Below, piece after piece: positions 1 through 8,325 of a stretch of DNA of 20,903 nt. Source of the DNA: UBA11524 sp045132495 (GTDB lineage: Bacteria; Bacillota; Clostridia; Christensenellales; Aristaeellaceae); the NCBI GenBank assembly GCA_045132495.1, contig JBGUSK010000003.1, positions 1 to 20,903 on the forward strand, written 5' to 3'. Under the pieces are notes generated by a model. The model made no database searches and had not been told where the DNA came from. It saw only the letters and a program-made list of their open reading frames with translations. The translations under genes were made by a program, and so were the position numbers. Every line of letters starts with the position of its first letter. Position 1 is the first letter of the stretch.

Positions 1-323
1 TCATTGATGTACAGTCAGTGCTCATTGATGTATTGCTGATGATAATTGGTGATAACCGTTGACAATCGCTGACAATCGCTGATAATCTTGTCAAGTCGAA
101 TCCTGCTGCTTTTTCCGTGCCCGCAAACCCGGTAAAATGCAGTATTCCAGAAATGTAGGGGGCGACGGTAGTCGACCGTGGTCGACCGTGGTTAGCCGTG
201 GTTAGCCGTGGTCAACCACCGTCAGTAACAGAAACCGAAACCGTAACAGAAACCGTAACCGAAACTGTAGCTGTAACCGAATGCAGGGCAGGGGAATCCC
301 CCCCACCGGACGCACCGCGAAAC
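1..323. repeat. Non-coding leader with degenerate 10-bp and 6-bp tandem repeats
   Basis: This stretch carries no credible gene but is visibly periodic. TCATTGATGTA occurs at 1-11 and 22-32. From about 35 to 90 a 10-bp unit of the type GCTGACAATC recurs about five times with drift (GATAAC, GACAATC, GACAATC, GATAATC). A second 10-bp array covers 171-230, with GTCGACCGTG twice, GTTAGCCGTG twice, then two decayed units beginning GTCA. At 231 the period changes to 6 bp, with about nine hexamers of the types GAAACC and GTAACC up to 284. The spacing, and the fact that only the spacer bases drift, are read directly. Any function, for example clustered protein-binding sites one helical turn apart, is inference. 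Confidence 0.75.
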
Positions 324-353
324 TTGACGAATATACACCCAATAAGGTATAAT
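324..353 (+). promoter_or_regulatory. Sigma-A type promoter for secD-secF-recJ
   Basis: The -35 TTGACG lies at 324-329 and a perfect -10 TATAAT at 348-353, with an 18-bp spacer. Transcription would start near 360, giving a leader of about 43 nt before the secD ATG at 403. It is the only near-consensus promoter seen upstream of the secD-to-hemZ run. Confidence 0.8.
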
Positions 354-402
354 ACTCTGTATGCAATCATGCACCTATCACCTATGAGAGGAAGCAACGA
401 AG

Positions 403-1698
403 ATGAAGAAAGCCAAGACCAGCGCACGTTTGGTGCTGGCTGCGATATTCCTGCTGACCGTCGTGCTGACCGTTGTCGGCGTGACGGGAATCCCCGCCAT
501 CGGGCTTAAAAACTGGCTCCCCACCACCGATGCGGAGAATTGGCCCGAGGCTCTGCCGCTGGGCCTTGACCTGCGGGGCGGCGTGTACGTGGAGTACTCC
601 GCTGCCCGGCCTGACGACGGCGATGCGGACTTTGCCTACCTGCTGGAGACCACCATGTCCGTTGTCCGGACGCGCCTGGGAGACAAGGGCTATTCCGAGG
701 CCACGGTGCAAAGCCTGGGCGACGACGGTATCCGCGTGGAGATCCCCGATGTGACAGATACCGCCATGGTGCTGGAGCTCATCGGTGAGCCGGCTCTGCT
801 GGAATTCACCACGCCTTCGGGTGAAACCTTCATGACCGGAGACGCCGTGTCCAGCGCTCAGCCCGGACTGGATCAGTATGGCCAGCATGTCATCAACTTC
901 AAGCTGAACAAGAATGGCACCGAGCTTTTCCGGGAGATGACGACCCGCTATACCGGTCAGGTGCTGTACATCCTGCTGGACGGCGAGGTGCTGCTGGCGC
1001 CCAAGGTCAACGAGCCCATCAACAATGGCGAGGGCTCCATTTCCGGTATGGAAAACCGCGAGGAAGCCGCCAAGATCGCCGCGCAGATCCAGTCCGGTGC
1101 GCTGCCGCTGGTGCTGACCCAGCAGAAGGTCGACACCGTGTCCGCCACCCTGGGCGATGACGCGCTGTCCACCTCTGTCACGGCTGCGCTCATCGGCATG
1201 GTCATAATCATGGCGCTGCTGTGCTGGCGCTATCGCATGAACGGCCTGGTGGCATCCTGGGCGCTGGTGATCTACATCGTGCTGCTGTTCCTGGTGATTT
1301 ACCTGGTTCCCGGCATCCAGCTGACCCTCGCGGGCCTGGCGGGCATCGTGCTGGGCATCGGCATGGCGGTGGACGCCAATGTCATCATCTTTGAGCGCTT
1401 CAATGATGAAGTCCGCAAGGGCCGCAGCCTGAAGGCAGCCGTCCGCACCGGCTTCAAGAATGCCTCCTCCGCTGTGCTGGACGGCAACATCACCACGCTG
1501 ATCGCGGCGGGCGTGCTGCTGTTCTACGGCACGGGCACGATCCGCGGCTTCGGCATCACGCTGGGGCTGAGCGTGCTGGCGTCGATGTTCACGGCGGTGT
1601 TCGTGACCCGCATCATCCTCAAGAATCTGGTGGCAGCCCGCAAATGGAAGCCTGCTGCTTTTACCTCCGGCGAGATCATGAAAGAGGAGGCGGAATAA
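403..1698 (+). CDS. secD: Protein translocase subunit SecD
   Basis: SecD is an RND-type inner-membrane subunit of the Sec translocon. It works with SecF and uses the ion gradient to pull exported proteins through the membrane. The 431-residue product has an N-terminal membrane segment (about 8-28), then the family motif LGLDLRGG (53-60) opening the large external domain (to about 255). Four or five further membrane segments follow (about 258-402). The SecD-specific motif GMAVDANVIIFERFNDE lies near 320-336 and carries the conserved Asp of TM4. The start ATG is preceded by AGAGGA at 387-392, 10 nt away. secF follows after one base, so the two are co-transcribed and probably translationally coupled. 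The length is on the short side, as is usual for Firmicutes SecD encoded separately. No yajC is visible upstream. Confidence 0.97.
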   Translation: MKKAKTSARLVLAAIFLLTVVLTVVGVTGIPAIGLKNWLPTTDAENWPEALPLGLDLRGGVYVEYSAARPDDGDADFAYLLETTMSVVRTRLGDKGYSEATVQSLGDDGIRVEIPDVTDTAMVLELIGEPALLEFTTPSGETFMTGDAVSSAQPGLDQYGQHVINFKLNKNGTELFREMTTRYTGQVLYILLDGEVLLAPKVNEPINNGEGSISGMENREEAAKIAAQIQSGALPLVLTQQKVDTVSATLGDDALSTSVTAALIGMVIIMALLCWRYRMNGLVASWALVIYIVLLFLVIYLVPGIQLTLAGLAGIVLGIGMAVDANVIIFERFNDEVRKGRSLKAAVRTGFKNASSAVLDGNITTLIAAGVLLFYGTGTIRGFGITLGLSVLASMFTAVFVTRIILKNLVAARKWKPAAFTSGEIMKEEAE

Positions 1699-1699
1699 G

Positions 1700-2602
1700 A
1701 TGAATATCAACCGATTCTTTAAGCCTGCCCTGCTGATCTCCCTGGCGATCATCCTGCTGGCCGTTGTGCTGACGCTGTGCGGGCGCGGCATGAATCTGGG
1801 CCTGGACTTTGCCGGCGGCCTTTCGATGCCCTACGATCTGGGCGAAAGCGCCAGCCAGCCCGAGGTTGCGACTGCGCTGGGCAGTCCCTACAGCGTGAGT
1901 ATTCAAGGCGCGGGCAAGAATGAAGCCCTGGTGCGCATCAAGTCCGTCGGCGCGGAGGACGTTCAGGACGTGCAATCTGCCGTGACGGCGAAGCTGCAGG
2001 CGGCCTATCCCAATGCAAAGCCCATGGGTGATGTGAGCTACGTCGGCCCGGTGGCAGGCGCGACGCTGATCAGGAATGCCGTCACTTCCGTGCTGATCGC
2101 CTCCGTCCTGATGCTGATTTACATAGCCTTCCGGTTTGACTTCCATTCCGGCGTGGCGGCGGTGCTGGCGCTCATCCATGATGTGGCGGTCATGCTGGCG
2201 TTCATGGTCATCCTGCGGGATGTGATCGAGCTGAACAGCTCCTTTATCGCGGCGGCGCTGACCATCGTGGGCTATTCCATCAACGACACCATCGTGATTT
2301 TCGACCGCATCCGCGAGAATGCCAGGAACAAGCCTGAGCTGAGCAAGGTGGAGATCGTCGACCTCTCCGTGAAGGAATCCATGGGCCGCACGATCATGAC
2401 CACCGTGACAACGCTGGTGACCATCACGGCATTGTATATCCTTGGCGTACCGGCCATCAAGGAGTTTGCGCTGCCCATCATCGTGGGTGTGATCGCGGGC
2501 ACCTGGTCCTCCAACCTGATCAGCGGCTATATCTGGGCCTGGCTGGAGGAGAAATTCCCCAAGAAGGAAACCTCTGACGAAGACGAGGACGACGAGGAGT
2601 AA
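1700..2602 (+). CDS. secF: Protein translocase subunit SecF
   Basis: SecF is the partner of SecD in the SecDF export motor. The product is 300 residues with a first membrane helix at about 8-28 and the SecF opening motif NLGLDFAGG (32-40). An external domain runs to about 125, followed by a membrane bundle (about 127-282). The hallmark GYSINDTIVIFDRIREN is at 191-207, with the TM4 Asp. The C-terminus is a cytoplasmic acidic tail of nearly unbroken Asp/Glu (about 289-300). The ribosome site AAAGAGGAGG (1681-1690) lies inside the end of secD, and the ATG begins two bases after the secD stop codon. The very acidic tail is the only unusual detail. Confidence 0.97.
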   Translation: MNINRFFKPALLISLAIILLAVVLTLCGRGMNLGLDFAGGLSMPYDLGESASQPEVATALGSPYSVSIQGAGKNEALVRIKSVGAEDVQDVQSAVTAKLQAAYPNAKPMGDVSYVGPVAGATLIRNAVTSVLIASVLMLIYIAFRFDFHSGVAAVLALIHDVAVMLAFMVILRDVIELNSSFIAAALTIVGYSINDTIVIFDRIRENARNKPELSKVEIVDLSVKESMGRTIMTTVTTLVTITALYILGVPAIKEFALPIIVGVIAGTWSSNLISGYIWAWLEEKFPKKETSDEDEDDEE

Positions 2603-2605
2603 ATC

Positions 2606-4930
2606 ATGCTGCAGTTCATCAAGCGAGGTCCCAAGGACGCACAACCGATCGGCGGTCTGCCCCTCTGGCTGAGCGCTCTTTTGCGTGCCCGCGGCGTGGA
2701 CACAGCCGAAAAAGCCGAACGCTTCCTCCATCCTTCCGTGGAGCATCTGCATGATCCCTTTCTTATGCAGGGGATGGACAAGGCGGTTCGCATCATCAAG
2801 GAGGCCATCGCCGGGGATTTCCCCATCATCGTCTACGGCGATTATGACGTGGACGGCGTGTGCGCGACCTCCATCATGCTGGAGACGCTGCGGGAGATGG
2901 GCGCTGATCCGGATTTCCGCATCCCCAGCCGCCACGGGGAAGGCTACGGCCTGAACTGCGACGCGGTGCGGGAAATGGCGGAGAAGTATCGCCTGCTCAT
3001 CACTGTAGACTGCGGCGTGACCAACCACGAGGAGGTCAAGCTGGCGCAAATGCTGGGCATGACCGTTATCGTGACCGACCACCACCAGCTGGCAGACACG
3101 CCTTCTCCGGCGGATGTGGTGCTGAATCCCTTGCTGGGGGACTATCCCTTCCGGCGGCTGTGCGGCGCGGGCGTGGCGCTCAAGCTGACGCAAGCTCTGC
3201 TGGGCATGGACGCAGTCATGCACCGCATCGACCTGGCTGCGCTGGCCACCGTGGCGGACATCGTTCCGCTGATCGACGAGAACCGCATCATCGTTCGGGA
3301 GGGCCTGCGTCTCATGGCGGACAGCGCCCGGCCCGGCCTGCGCGCGCTGATGACCGTCAGCGACGTGCATCCGCCGGTGAATTCCGGACATGTGGGTTTC
3401 CGCCTGGCGCCGCGGCTCAATGCCGGCGGACGATTGGAGGACGCTTCCCAGGGCGTAAAGCTGCTGACCGCTCCTGACAGCGAGACTGCCGACCCCATCG
3501 CCCTGCACCTCGAAAATGCCAACCAGCAGCGCCAGGCTATTGAGCAGGACATCACCCAGCAGGCCATGGCCATGATCCCCGAGTGCGTGGATTTCCGCAA
3601 TGACCGGGTTATTATCCTCATGGGCGAGGGCTGGAATCACGGCGTGATCGGCCTGGCTGCCGGGCGCATCTGCGAGAAGTACCATTTCCCGACCATCGTG
3701 CTGACGAAAAACGAAGAGGGCATAGCGGTGGGTTCCTGCCGGTCGATCCCCGGCGTAAATATCCACGCAATGCTCACCACCTGCAAGGACTTGTTCATCC
3801 GCTTTGGCGGACATGAGCAGGCGGCGGGCCTGACCATGCAGGCTGAATTCCTGCCGGAGCTGCGCCGCCGGATGAACCTTGCCATCAACGAAAACTGCGA
3901 CCTGCGCTGCTATATCCCGACGAAGGAATATGACGATGTCGTCCGCCTGGCGGAGGTCGATCTGGGCATGATCGACCAGCTGGAGCTGCTGCAGCCCACG
4001 GGTTATTCGAACCCCCATCCGGTGTTCCTGGCACGGGACGCCCATCTGCAGCAGGCGATCCGCGTGGGCAAAACCCGCACCCATTTGAAGGTCATGCTGC
4101 TGGATGGGTCAACGATCCGCGACGGCATCGCCTTCGGAAAGGGCGATCTGGCGGACGAGGGCCTCGAACGGGTGGACGTGCTTTTCACCCCGGAGCGCAA
4201 TGAATTCCGCGGGCGCGTCACGCCCCAATTGATGGTGGAGGCGCTTGCCCCTGCCGAGGGCGCGGTGACGATTCCTGACGCAGACACGCTGTTTTTCGGG
4301 CTTTTGCAGGAAATTGTGCAGCTTGCGTCGAACAATAAACAAATTCCCGCAAATGTGGAAACGCTCACCGCTGCCGGGGCGCGAAAGCTTGCGCAGACCG
4401 GACGGAACGTGCTGTTTATCGGCCATGAGCGGGAAGTGGCCGCGCGCATGCTCTCCGAGATACAAGCGGACACGGCCATCGGTGCGGTGAAGGACGAACG
4501 TGCCTTCAACACGGTGCTGATGAATCCTGAAATCGACAAACTGACCGATGTGTGGACGGATATCGTCCTGGTGGACGGCGACGTGCTGCCCGGCGAGGCT
4601 GCGTTCATCGCGGGGAAATGTCCCCGGGCGAAGCTGCATGTCATGCGGGCCAATCCGGCGATGAAGGAATTGCTGACCTCCCTCGCCATGGATGACGATA
4701 CCTTGCGCACGCTGTATAAATGCGTCCGAATGGGCGGCACGATGGCGGCAGGCCAGATCGCGGCGGAGACAGGGCTGACGGTTGCGCAGGCGCTGACGGG
4801 CTTGATGGCCTTCCATCAGGTGCATCTGGTGGAGATGTCGCTCAGCCCCTATGCGGTGAAGCTGCTGCCGCCGGAAAAGTGCCGGATGGACGACAGCGCG
4901 CTGGTGCGGTATCTGCGCGCCATCAGATGA
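2606..4930 (+). CDS. recJ: Single-stranded-DNA-specific exonuclease RecJ
   Basis: RecJ degrades single-stranded DNA 5' to 3' in recombination and in mismatch and base-excision repair. At 774 residues it is the long Firmicutes form (Bacillus RecJ is similar; E. coli's is under 600). DHH-phosphoesterase motifs are intact: YGDYDVDG (77-84), TVDCG (133-137), the signature TDHH (157-160) and ATVADIV (214-220). The DHHA1 part has SCRSIPGVNIH (377-387) and FGGHEQAAG (400-408). An OB-like domain and a Firmicutes-type C-terminal extension follow (about 440-774). The gene starts three bases after the secF stop, with GAGGAG-type bases in the secF tail as ribosome site, so it belongs to the secDF transcript. 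In Bacillus, apt commonly lies between recJ and relA; it is absent here. Confidence 0.95.
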   Translation: MLQFIKRGPKDAQPIGGLPLWLSALLRARGVDTAEKAERFLHPSVEHLHDPFLMQGMDKAVRIIKEAIAGDFPIIVYGDYDVDGVCATSIMLETLREMGADPDFRIPSRHGEGYGLNCDAVREMAEKYRLLITVDCGVTNHEEVKLAQMLGMTVIVTDHHQLADTPSPADVVLNPLLGDYPFRRLCGAGVALKLTQALLGMDAVMHRIDLAALATVADIVPLIDENRIIVREGLRLMADSARPGLRALMTVSDVHPPVNSGHVGFRLAPRLNAGGRLEDASQGVKLLTAPDSETADPIALHLENANQQRQAIEQDITQQAMAMIPECVDFRNDRVIILMGEGWNHGVIGLAAGRICEKYHFPTIVLTKNEEGIAVGSCRSIPGVNIHAMLTTCKDLFIRFGGHEQAAGLTMQAEFLPELRRRMNLAINENCDLRCYIPTKEYDDVVRLAEVDLGMIDQLELLQPTGYSNPHPVFLARDAHLQQAIRVGKTRTHLKVMLLDGSTIRDGIAFGKGDLADEGLERVDVLFTPERNEFRGRVTPQLMVEALAPAEGAVTIPDADTLFFGLLQEIVQLASNNKQIPANVETLTAAGARKLAQTGRNVLFIGHEREVAARMLSEIQADTAIGAVKDERAFNTVLMNPEIDKLTDVWTDIVLVDGDVLPGEAAFIAGKCPRAKLHVMRANPAMKELLTSLAMDDDTLRTLYKCVRMGGTMAAGQIAAETGLTVAQALTGLMAFHQVHLVEMSLSPYAVKLLPPEKCRMDDSALVRYLRAIR

Positions 4931-4972
4931 GTATACTATCTGAATCAGCCGCGAGGCTGTGATCTGCCAAGG

Positions 4973-4980
4973 AAAGGAGG
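4973..4980 (+). promoter_or_regulatory. Ribosome binding site that decides the rel start
   Basis: AAAGGAGG at 4973-4980 abuts an ATG at 4981 with no spacer, but stands 6 nt before a second in-frame ATG at 4987. Normal spacing favours 4987. Confidence 0.75.
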
Positions 4981-4986
4981 ATGCTC

Positions 4987-7188
4987 ATGTACACAGTTTA
5001 TGAAGCGATGCCCCTGAATGCCATGCTCGCCCGCGTGGAAAAGTATAACCACGGTGACGGCGCAGAGCTGGTTCGTAAGGCCTATCTCTTCGCCCAGGAA
5101 GCCCACAAGGATCAGAAGCGTAAGAGCGGCGAGCCTTATTTCGTGCATCCCTGCTTCGTGGCGAGCATCCTGACGGAACTCATGATCGACCCGCCGACCA
5201 TTGCGGCAGGTCTGCTCCACGACACGGTGGAGGACTGTGAAAACATCACCCTGGACACCCTGCGCAAGGAGTTCGGCGACGAGGTGGCCTGGCTGGTGGA
5301 CGGCGTGACCAAGCTGGATAAGCTGGACTTCGCCGACAAGGAGGAGGCGCAAGCTGAGTCCCTGCGCAAGATGATCATGGCCATGGCCAAGGACATCCGC
5401 GTGGTGCTCATCAAGCTGGCGGACCGCCTGCACAACATGCGCACCATGAAGTTCCAGAAGCCGGAGCGCCAGGTGGCCATCGCCCGCGAGACGCTGGATA
5501 TTTATGCGCCCCTGGCACACCGTCTGGGCGTATACGCCATCAAGCAGGAGCTGGAGGATCTCTCCCTGCGCTATATCGACCCGGCCGGGTATCAGAACCT
5601 GGTGCAGAAGGTCGGCCAGAAGCGCTCCGAGCGCCAGGAGAACATCCGCACCGTCATCGCGGAGCTCTCCGAAAAGCTGGACGAGATGCACATTCACTAT
5701 GACATCGACGGCCGGCCGAAGCATTTCTACTCCATCTACCGCAAGATGGTGCTGCAAAACAAGCCCTTCGACCAGATCTACGACCTGATCGCCATCCGTG
5801 TGCTGGTGGATTCCGTGCCGGACTGCTACATGGTGCTGGGCATCGTCCACACCCTGTGGAACCAGATGCCGGGCCGATTCAAGGACTATATCTCCGTTCC
5901 CAAGGGCAATATGTATCAGTCCCTGCACACCACCGTGGTGGGCGGACGCAAGATGCCATTCCCCTTCGAGGTTCAGATTCGTACCTGGGAGATGCACCGC
6001 GTGGCGGAATACGGCATCGCGGCCCATTGGCGCTACAAGGAAAAGGGCGGCGGCGACGATCTGGACTCCAAGCTGACCTGGGTGCGTCAGATCCTGGACT
6101 GGCAGAGCGATACCCGCGACTCCAAGGAGTTCATGGACACCCTCAAAACCGACCTCTTCGCCGAGGAGGTATTCCTCTTTACCCCCAAGGGCGACGTGAT
6201 CTCCATGCCCAAGGGCGCGACCCCGCTGGACTTCGCCTACCGCATTCATTCCGGCGTGGGCAACAAATGCGTGGGCTCGAAGATCAACGGAAAGATCATG
6301 CCCCTGGACACGGCGCTCCAGACCGGCGACCGGGTCGAAATTATCACCAGCGCGTCCTCGAAGGGCCCGTCCACCGACTGGCTGCGCATTTGCAAAACGC
6401 CCCAGGCCAAGTCGAAGATCCGCGCCTTCCTGAAGAAGGAATTCAAGGTCGAGAACATAGAGCTGGGCCGGAACATGGTCGAAAAGGAGTGCCGCCGCCG
6501 CGGCATGAATCCCAGCGACCTGATCAAACCGGAGTATTATGACTCCATCATGCGCAAGTACGGCTTCACTCAGGTGGATGATATCTTCGCTGCGGTTGGG
6601 TATGGCGGTATGGCGGCGGTGTATGTCGTCAGCCGTCTGGTGGAGGAGCAGCGCGCTGCTCAGGCCGCCGCAGCCCCCAAGATCGAGGACCTGATTGCGC
6701 CCCAGCAGCAGACACAGACGCAGCGCAGGGCCAGTGCCAAGGCCAACCATGGCATCTTCATGCCCGGCAACGAGGATATGGATATCCCCGTGCGCTTCGG
6801 CCGCTGCTGCACGCCCGTGCCCGGCGACGATATCATCGGCTACATCACCCGCGGCCGCGGTGTGACCATCCACAAGGCGGACTGCGCCAACGCCCTTTCC
6901 GGTGAGGAAGAACGCCGCGTCGAGGTGGAGTGGGCGGACGAAAGCCTGGGCGCTTTCACGGCTTCCATCAAGATCGTGGCCTACGACAAGGCCAATCTGC
7001 TGGTGGAGATCGCATCCATCATCAGTGACATGAACATCAGCATCAAGAACGTTTCTGCCTCGCTGGATGAGAAGACGCAGATCGCGACCTTCCGCTTTGC
7101 GGTGGAGGTCAAGTCCCGCGAGCAGATGGACAAGGTGGTCAAGCAGCTGATGAAGAAGTCCGACGTGATTGACGTTTTTAGAGCATAA
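4987..7188 (+). CDS. relA: Bifunctional (p)ppGpp synthetase/hydrolase (Rel/RSH)
   Basis: This long RSH enzyme makes (p)ppGpp from GTP or GDP and ATP on starved ribosomes and hydrolyses it again. From the preferred ATG it is 733 residues, essentially the Bacillus RelA length. The HD hydrolase domain has LLHDTVED (77-84) and LADRLHNM (144-151), so it is predicted active. The synthetase domain has YDIDGRPKHFYSIYRK (238-253) and an EVQIRTWEMHRVAEYG block (328-343), also intact. The TGS domain begins near VFLFTPKGD (395-403). A Cys-rich stretch RCCTPVPGD (606-614) precedes a C-terminal ACT domain (about 655-733). Both catalytic halves are complete, so it is a true bifunctional Rel. The ATG at 4981 would add two residues but has no ribosome-site spacer. 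There are 56 nt between it and recJ. Confidence 0.96.
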   Translation: MYTVYEAMPLNAMLARVEKYNHGDGAELVRKAYLFAQEAHKDQKRKSGEPYFVHPCFVASILTELMIDPPTIAAGLLHDTVEDCENITLDTLRKEFGDEVAWLVDGVTKLDKLDFADKEEAQAESLRKMIMAMAKDIRVVLIKLADRLHNMRTMKFQKPERQVAIARETLDIYAPLAHRLGVYAIKQELEDLSLRYIDPAGYQNLVQKVGQKRSERQENIRTVIAELSEKLDEMHIHYDIDGRPKHFYSIYRKMVLQNKPFDQIYDLIAIRVLVDSVPDCYMVLGIVHTLWNQMPGRFKDYISVPKGNMYQSLHTTVVGGRKMPFPFEVQIRTWEMHRVAEYGIAAHWRYKEKGGGDDLDSKLTWVRQILDWQSDTRDSKEFMDTLKTDLFAEEVFLFTPKGDVISMPKGATPLDFAYRIHSGVGNKCVGSKINGKIMPLDTALQTGDRVEIITSASSKGPSTDWLRICKTPQAKSKIRAFLKKEFKVENIELGRNMVEKECRRRGMNPSDLIKPEYYDSIMRKYGFTQVDDIFAAVGYGGMAAVYVVSRLVEEQRAAQAAAAPKIEDLIAPQQQTQTQRRASAKANHGIFMPGNEDMDIPVRFGRCCTPVPGDDIIGYITRGRGVTIHKADCANALSGEEERRVEVEWADESLGAFTASIKIVAYDKANLLVEIASIISDMNISIKNVSASLDEKTQIATFRFAVEVKSREQMDKVVKQLMKKSDVIDVFRA

Positions 7189-7195
7189 CACAACC

Positions 7196-7244
7196 GGCTC
7201 TCCCTCGCGGAGGGCCTTTCTTGAAGGAGGTCGGCAGGGCCGAC
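7196..7244 (+). terminator. Two small hairpins between rel and dtd; possible weak terminator or repeat relic
   Basis: A 5-bp stem CCCTC/GAGGG with loop GCG lies at 7202-7214 and is followed by TTTCTT (7217-7222), at best a weak terminator. A second hairpin, GTCGGC/GCCGAC with loop AGG, lies at 7230-7244 without a T run. The left part begins with the same ten bases (GGCTCTCCCT) as the hairpin repeat at 13441, so it may be a decayed copy. Confidence 0.4.
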
Positions 7245-7287
7245 AGCCAATATTCATGTTTCATGACGTAAACTAGGAGGGAATCCC

Positions 7288-7737
7288 ATGCGCTGCGTGA
7301 TTCAGCGGGTTACATCCGCTTCCGTCGCCATCGACGGTGAAGTCGTCGGCAAGTGCGGCAAGGGCTACATGATCCTCATCGGCGTGTCTGCAGAGGACAC
7401 CGACAAAGACCTGGAATACATGGCCAACAAGATCCCGACCCTGCGCATTTTCGAGGACGAAAATGGCAAGATGAACAAGTCCATCCTGGACGTGGGCGGC
7501 GAGATCCTGGCTATCAGCCAGTTCACCCTGTATGGCGATGCGCGTTCTCAGCGCCGCCCTGGCTTCACCGCTGCCGCCCGCCCGGACAAGGCCATCCCCA
7601 TGTACGAGGGCCTGGTGGAGGCCTGGCGCAACCAGGGCATCCATGTGGAAACCGGCGTTTTCGGCGCGGACATGCAGGTCAGCCTGGTCAACGATGGCCC
7701 GGTGACCATGCTGATGGATTCGACCAAATTGTTCTGA
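7288..7737 (+). CDS. dtd: D-aminoacyl-tRNA deacylase
   Basis: Dtd removes D-amino acids (and glycine mischarged on tRNA-Ala) from tRNAs in the cytoplasm, protecting translation. The 149-residue product matches the usual size of bacterial Dtd. The start MRCVIQRVTSASV is characteristic. The active-site motif SQFTLYGD is at 77-84, and the Gly-cisPro motif region NDGPVT at 135-140. AGGAGGG (7275-7281) sits 6 nt before the ATG. The gene follows rel after 99 nt containing two weak hairpins, an arrangement shared with Bacillus. The next gene starts 15 nt after its stop. Confidence 0.97.
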   Translation: MRCVIQRVTSASVAIDGEVVGKCGKGYMILIGVSAEDTDKDLEYMANKIPTLRIFEDENGKMNKSILDVGGEILAISQFTLYGDARSQRRPGFTAAARPDKAIPMYEGLVEAWRNQGIHVETGVFGADMQVSLVNDGPVTMLMDSTKLF

Positions 7738-7752
7738 TTCTGAGGTGCTGTT

Positions 7753-8313
7753 ATGCTGCAAATGAAATCCCTCACCGTCGGCGACCTCGCCACCTCCTGC
7801 TACATCGTGTGGGATGATGAAGGCGAGGGCTGCGTCGTCATCGACCCCGGCTATGAGCCGGAACGCGTCCGCGAAGCCTGCGAGGGCCGCAGGATTGAGG
7901 CCATCCTGCTGACCCATGGCCATTTTGACCACATCGGCGGTGTGAAGGAGCTGGCCCGCGATGGCGCGGAGATCGTCATCCACCGTCTGGACGCCCCCAT
8001 GCTGAGCAGCCCCGAGCTCAATGCAGGCTGGCTGGTAGGGGATTACGTCACCGCGCCTGCCGCAACAAAGCTGGTGGACGAGGGCGATGAGATCACATTT
8101 GCCGGCGTGACCTTCACCGTGCTGCACACCCCGGGACATACGCCAGGCTGCGTCTGTTACCAGGCGGGAAAGTGGCTCTTTACCGGAGATACGCTGTTCC
8201 ACTACGGATACGGGCGAACCGACCTGCCGGGCGGCAATATGGGTCAACTGGCCGCGTCGCTGCGGCGTTTGCAGCCGCTGGCGCAGCAGTATGAAATCTT
8301 CCCGGGACACTAA
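7753..8313 (+). CDS. Metallo-beta-lactamase-fold hydrolase, C-terminally short
   Basis: This is a glyoxalase II-like member of the metallo-beta-lactamase superfamily, a soluble hydrolase whose substrate I cannot name. Metal ligands are present: THGHFDH (54-60), PGH (127-129), the bridging Asp in TGD (144-146), and a final His at 186. The protein ends exactly on that His, in FPGH followed by the stop. Relatives usually continue PGHG and a further 15-25 residues with TT and E..NP motifs. The tail is therefore missing, and no continuation is visible in other frames before hemZ starts 12 nt later. The ribosome site GAGGTG is 6 nt before the ATG; ATG 7762 is an alternative start. Location next to dtd and hemZ is common in Clostridia. 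Function may be retained, since all ligands are present. Confidence 0.88.
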   Translation: MLQMKSLTVGDLATSCYIVWDDEGEGCVVIDPGYEPERVREACEGRRIEAILLTHGHFDHIGGVKELARDGAEIVIHRLDAPMLSSPELNAGWLVGDYVTAPAATKLVDEGDEITFAGVTFTVLHTPGHTPGCVCYQAGKWLFTGDTLFHYGYGRTDLPGGNMGQLAASLRRLQPLAQQYEIFPGH

Positions 8314-8325
8314 GGGAGACTTTAC

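Noticed and set aside
1..90. CRISPR array or replication origin from the short repeats
   Set aside because: Units are only 10 bp with no spacers, and no DnaA-box pattern or origin genes are visible.
198..509. Open frame with a Thr-Glu-Thr-Val repeat
   Set aside because: It translates the 6-bp DNA repeat, runs through the promoter and into secD in another frame, and has no ribosome site.
1676..4084. Very long minus-strand frames opposite secF/recJ, rel and the dtd-hemZ region
   Set aside because: They mirror high-GC codon usage of the real genes, have His/Gln/Arg-rich low-complexity translations, and resemble no family.
4928..4945. TATACT at 4932-4937 as a separate promoter for rel
   Set aside because: No -35 element lies at a suitable distance and TG is one base out of place for an extended -10.
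4945..4965. CAGCC/GGCTG hairpin before rel as a terminator
   Set aside because: It has only five pairs and no T run, and the genes appear co-transcribed.
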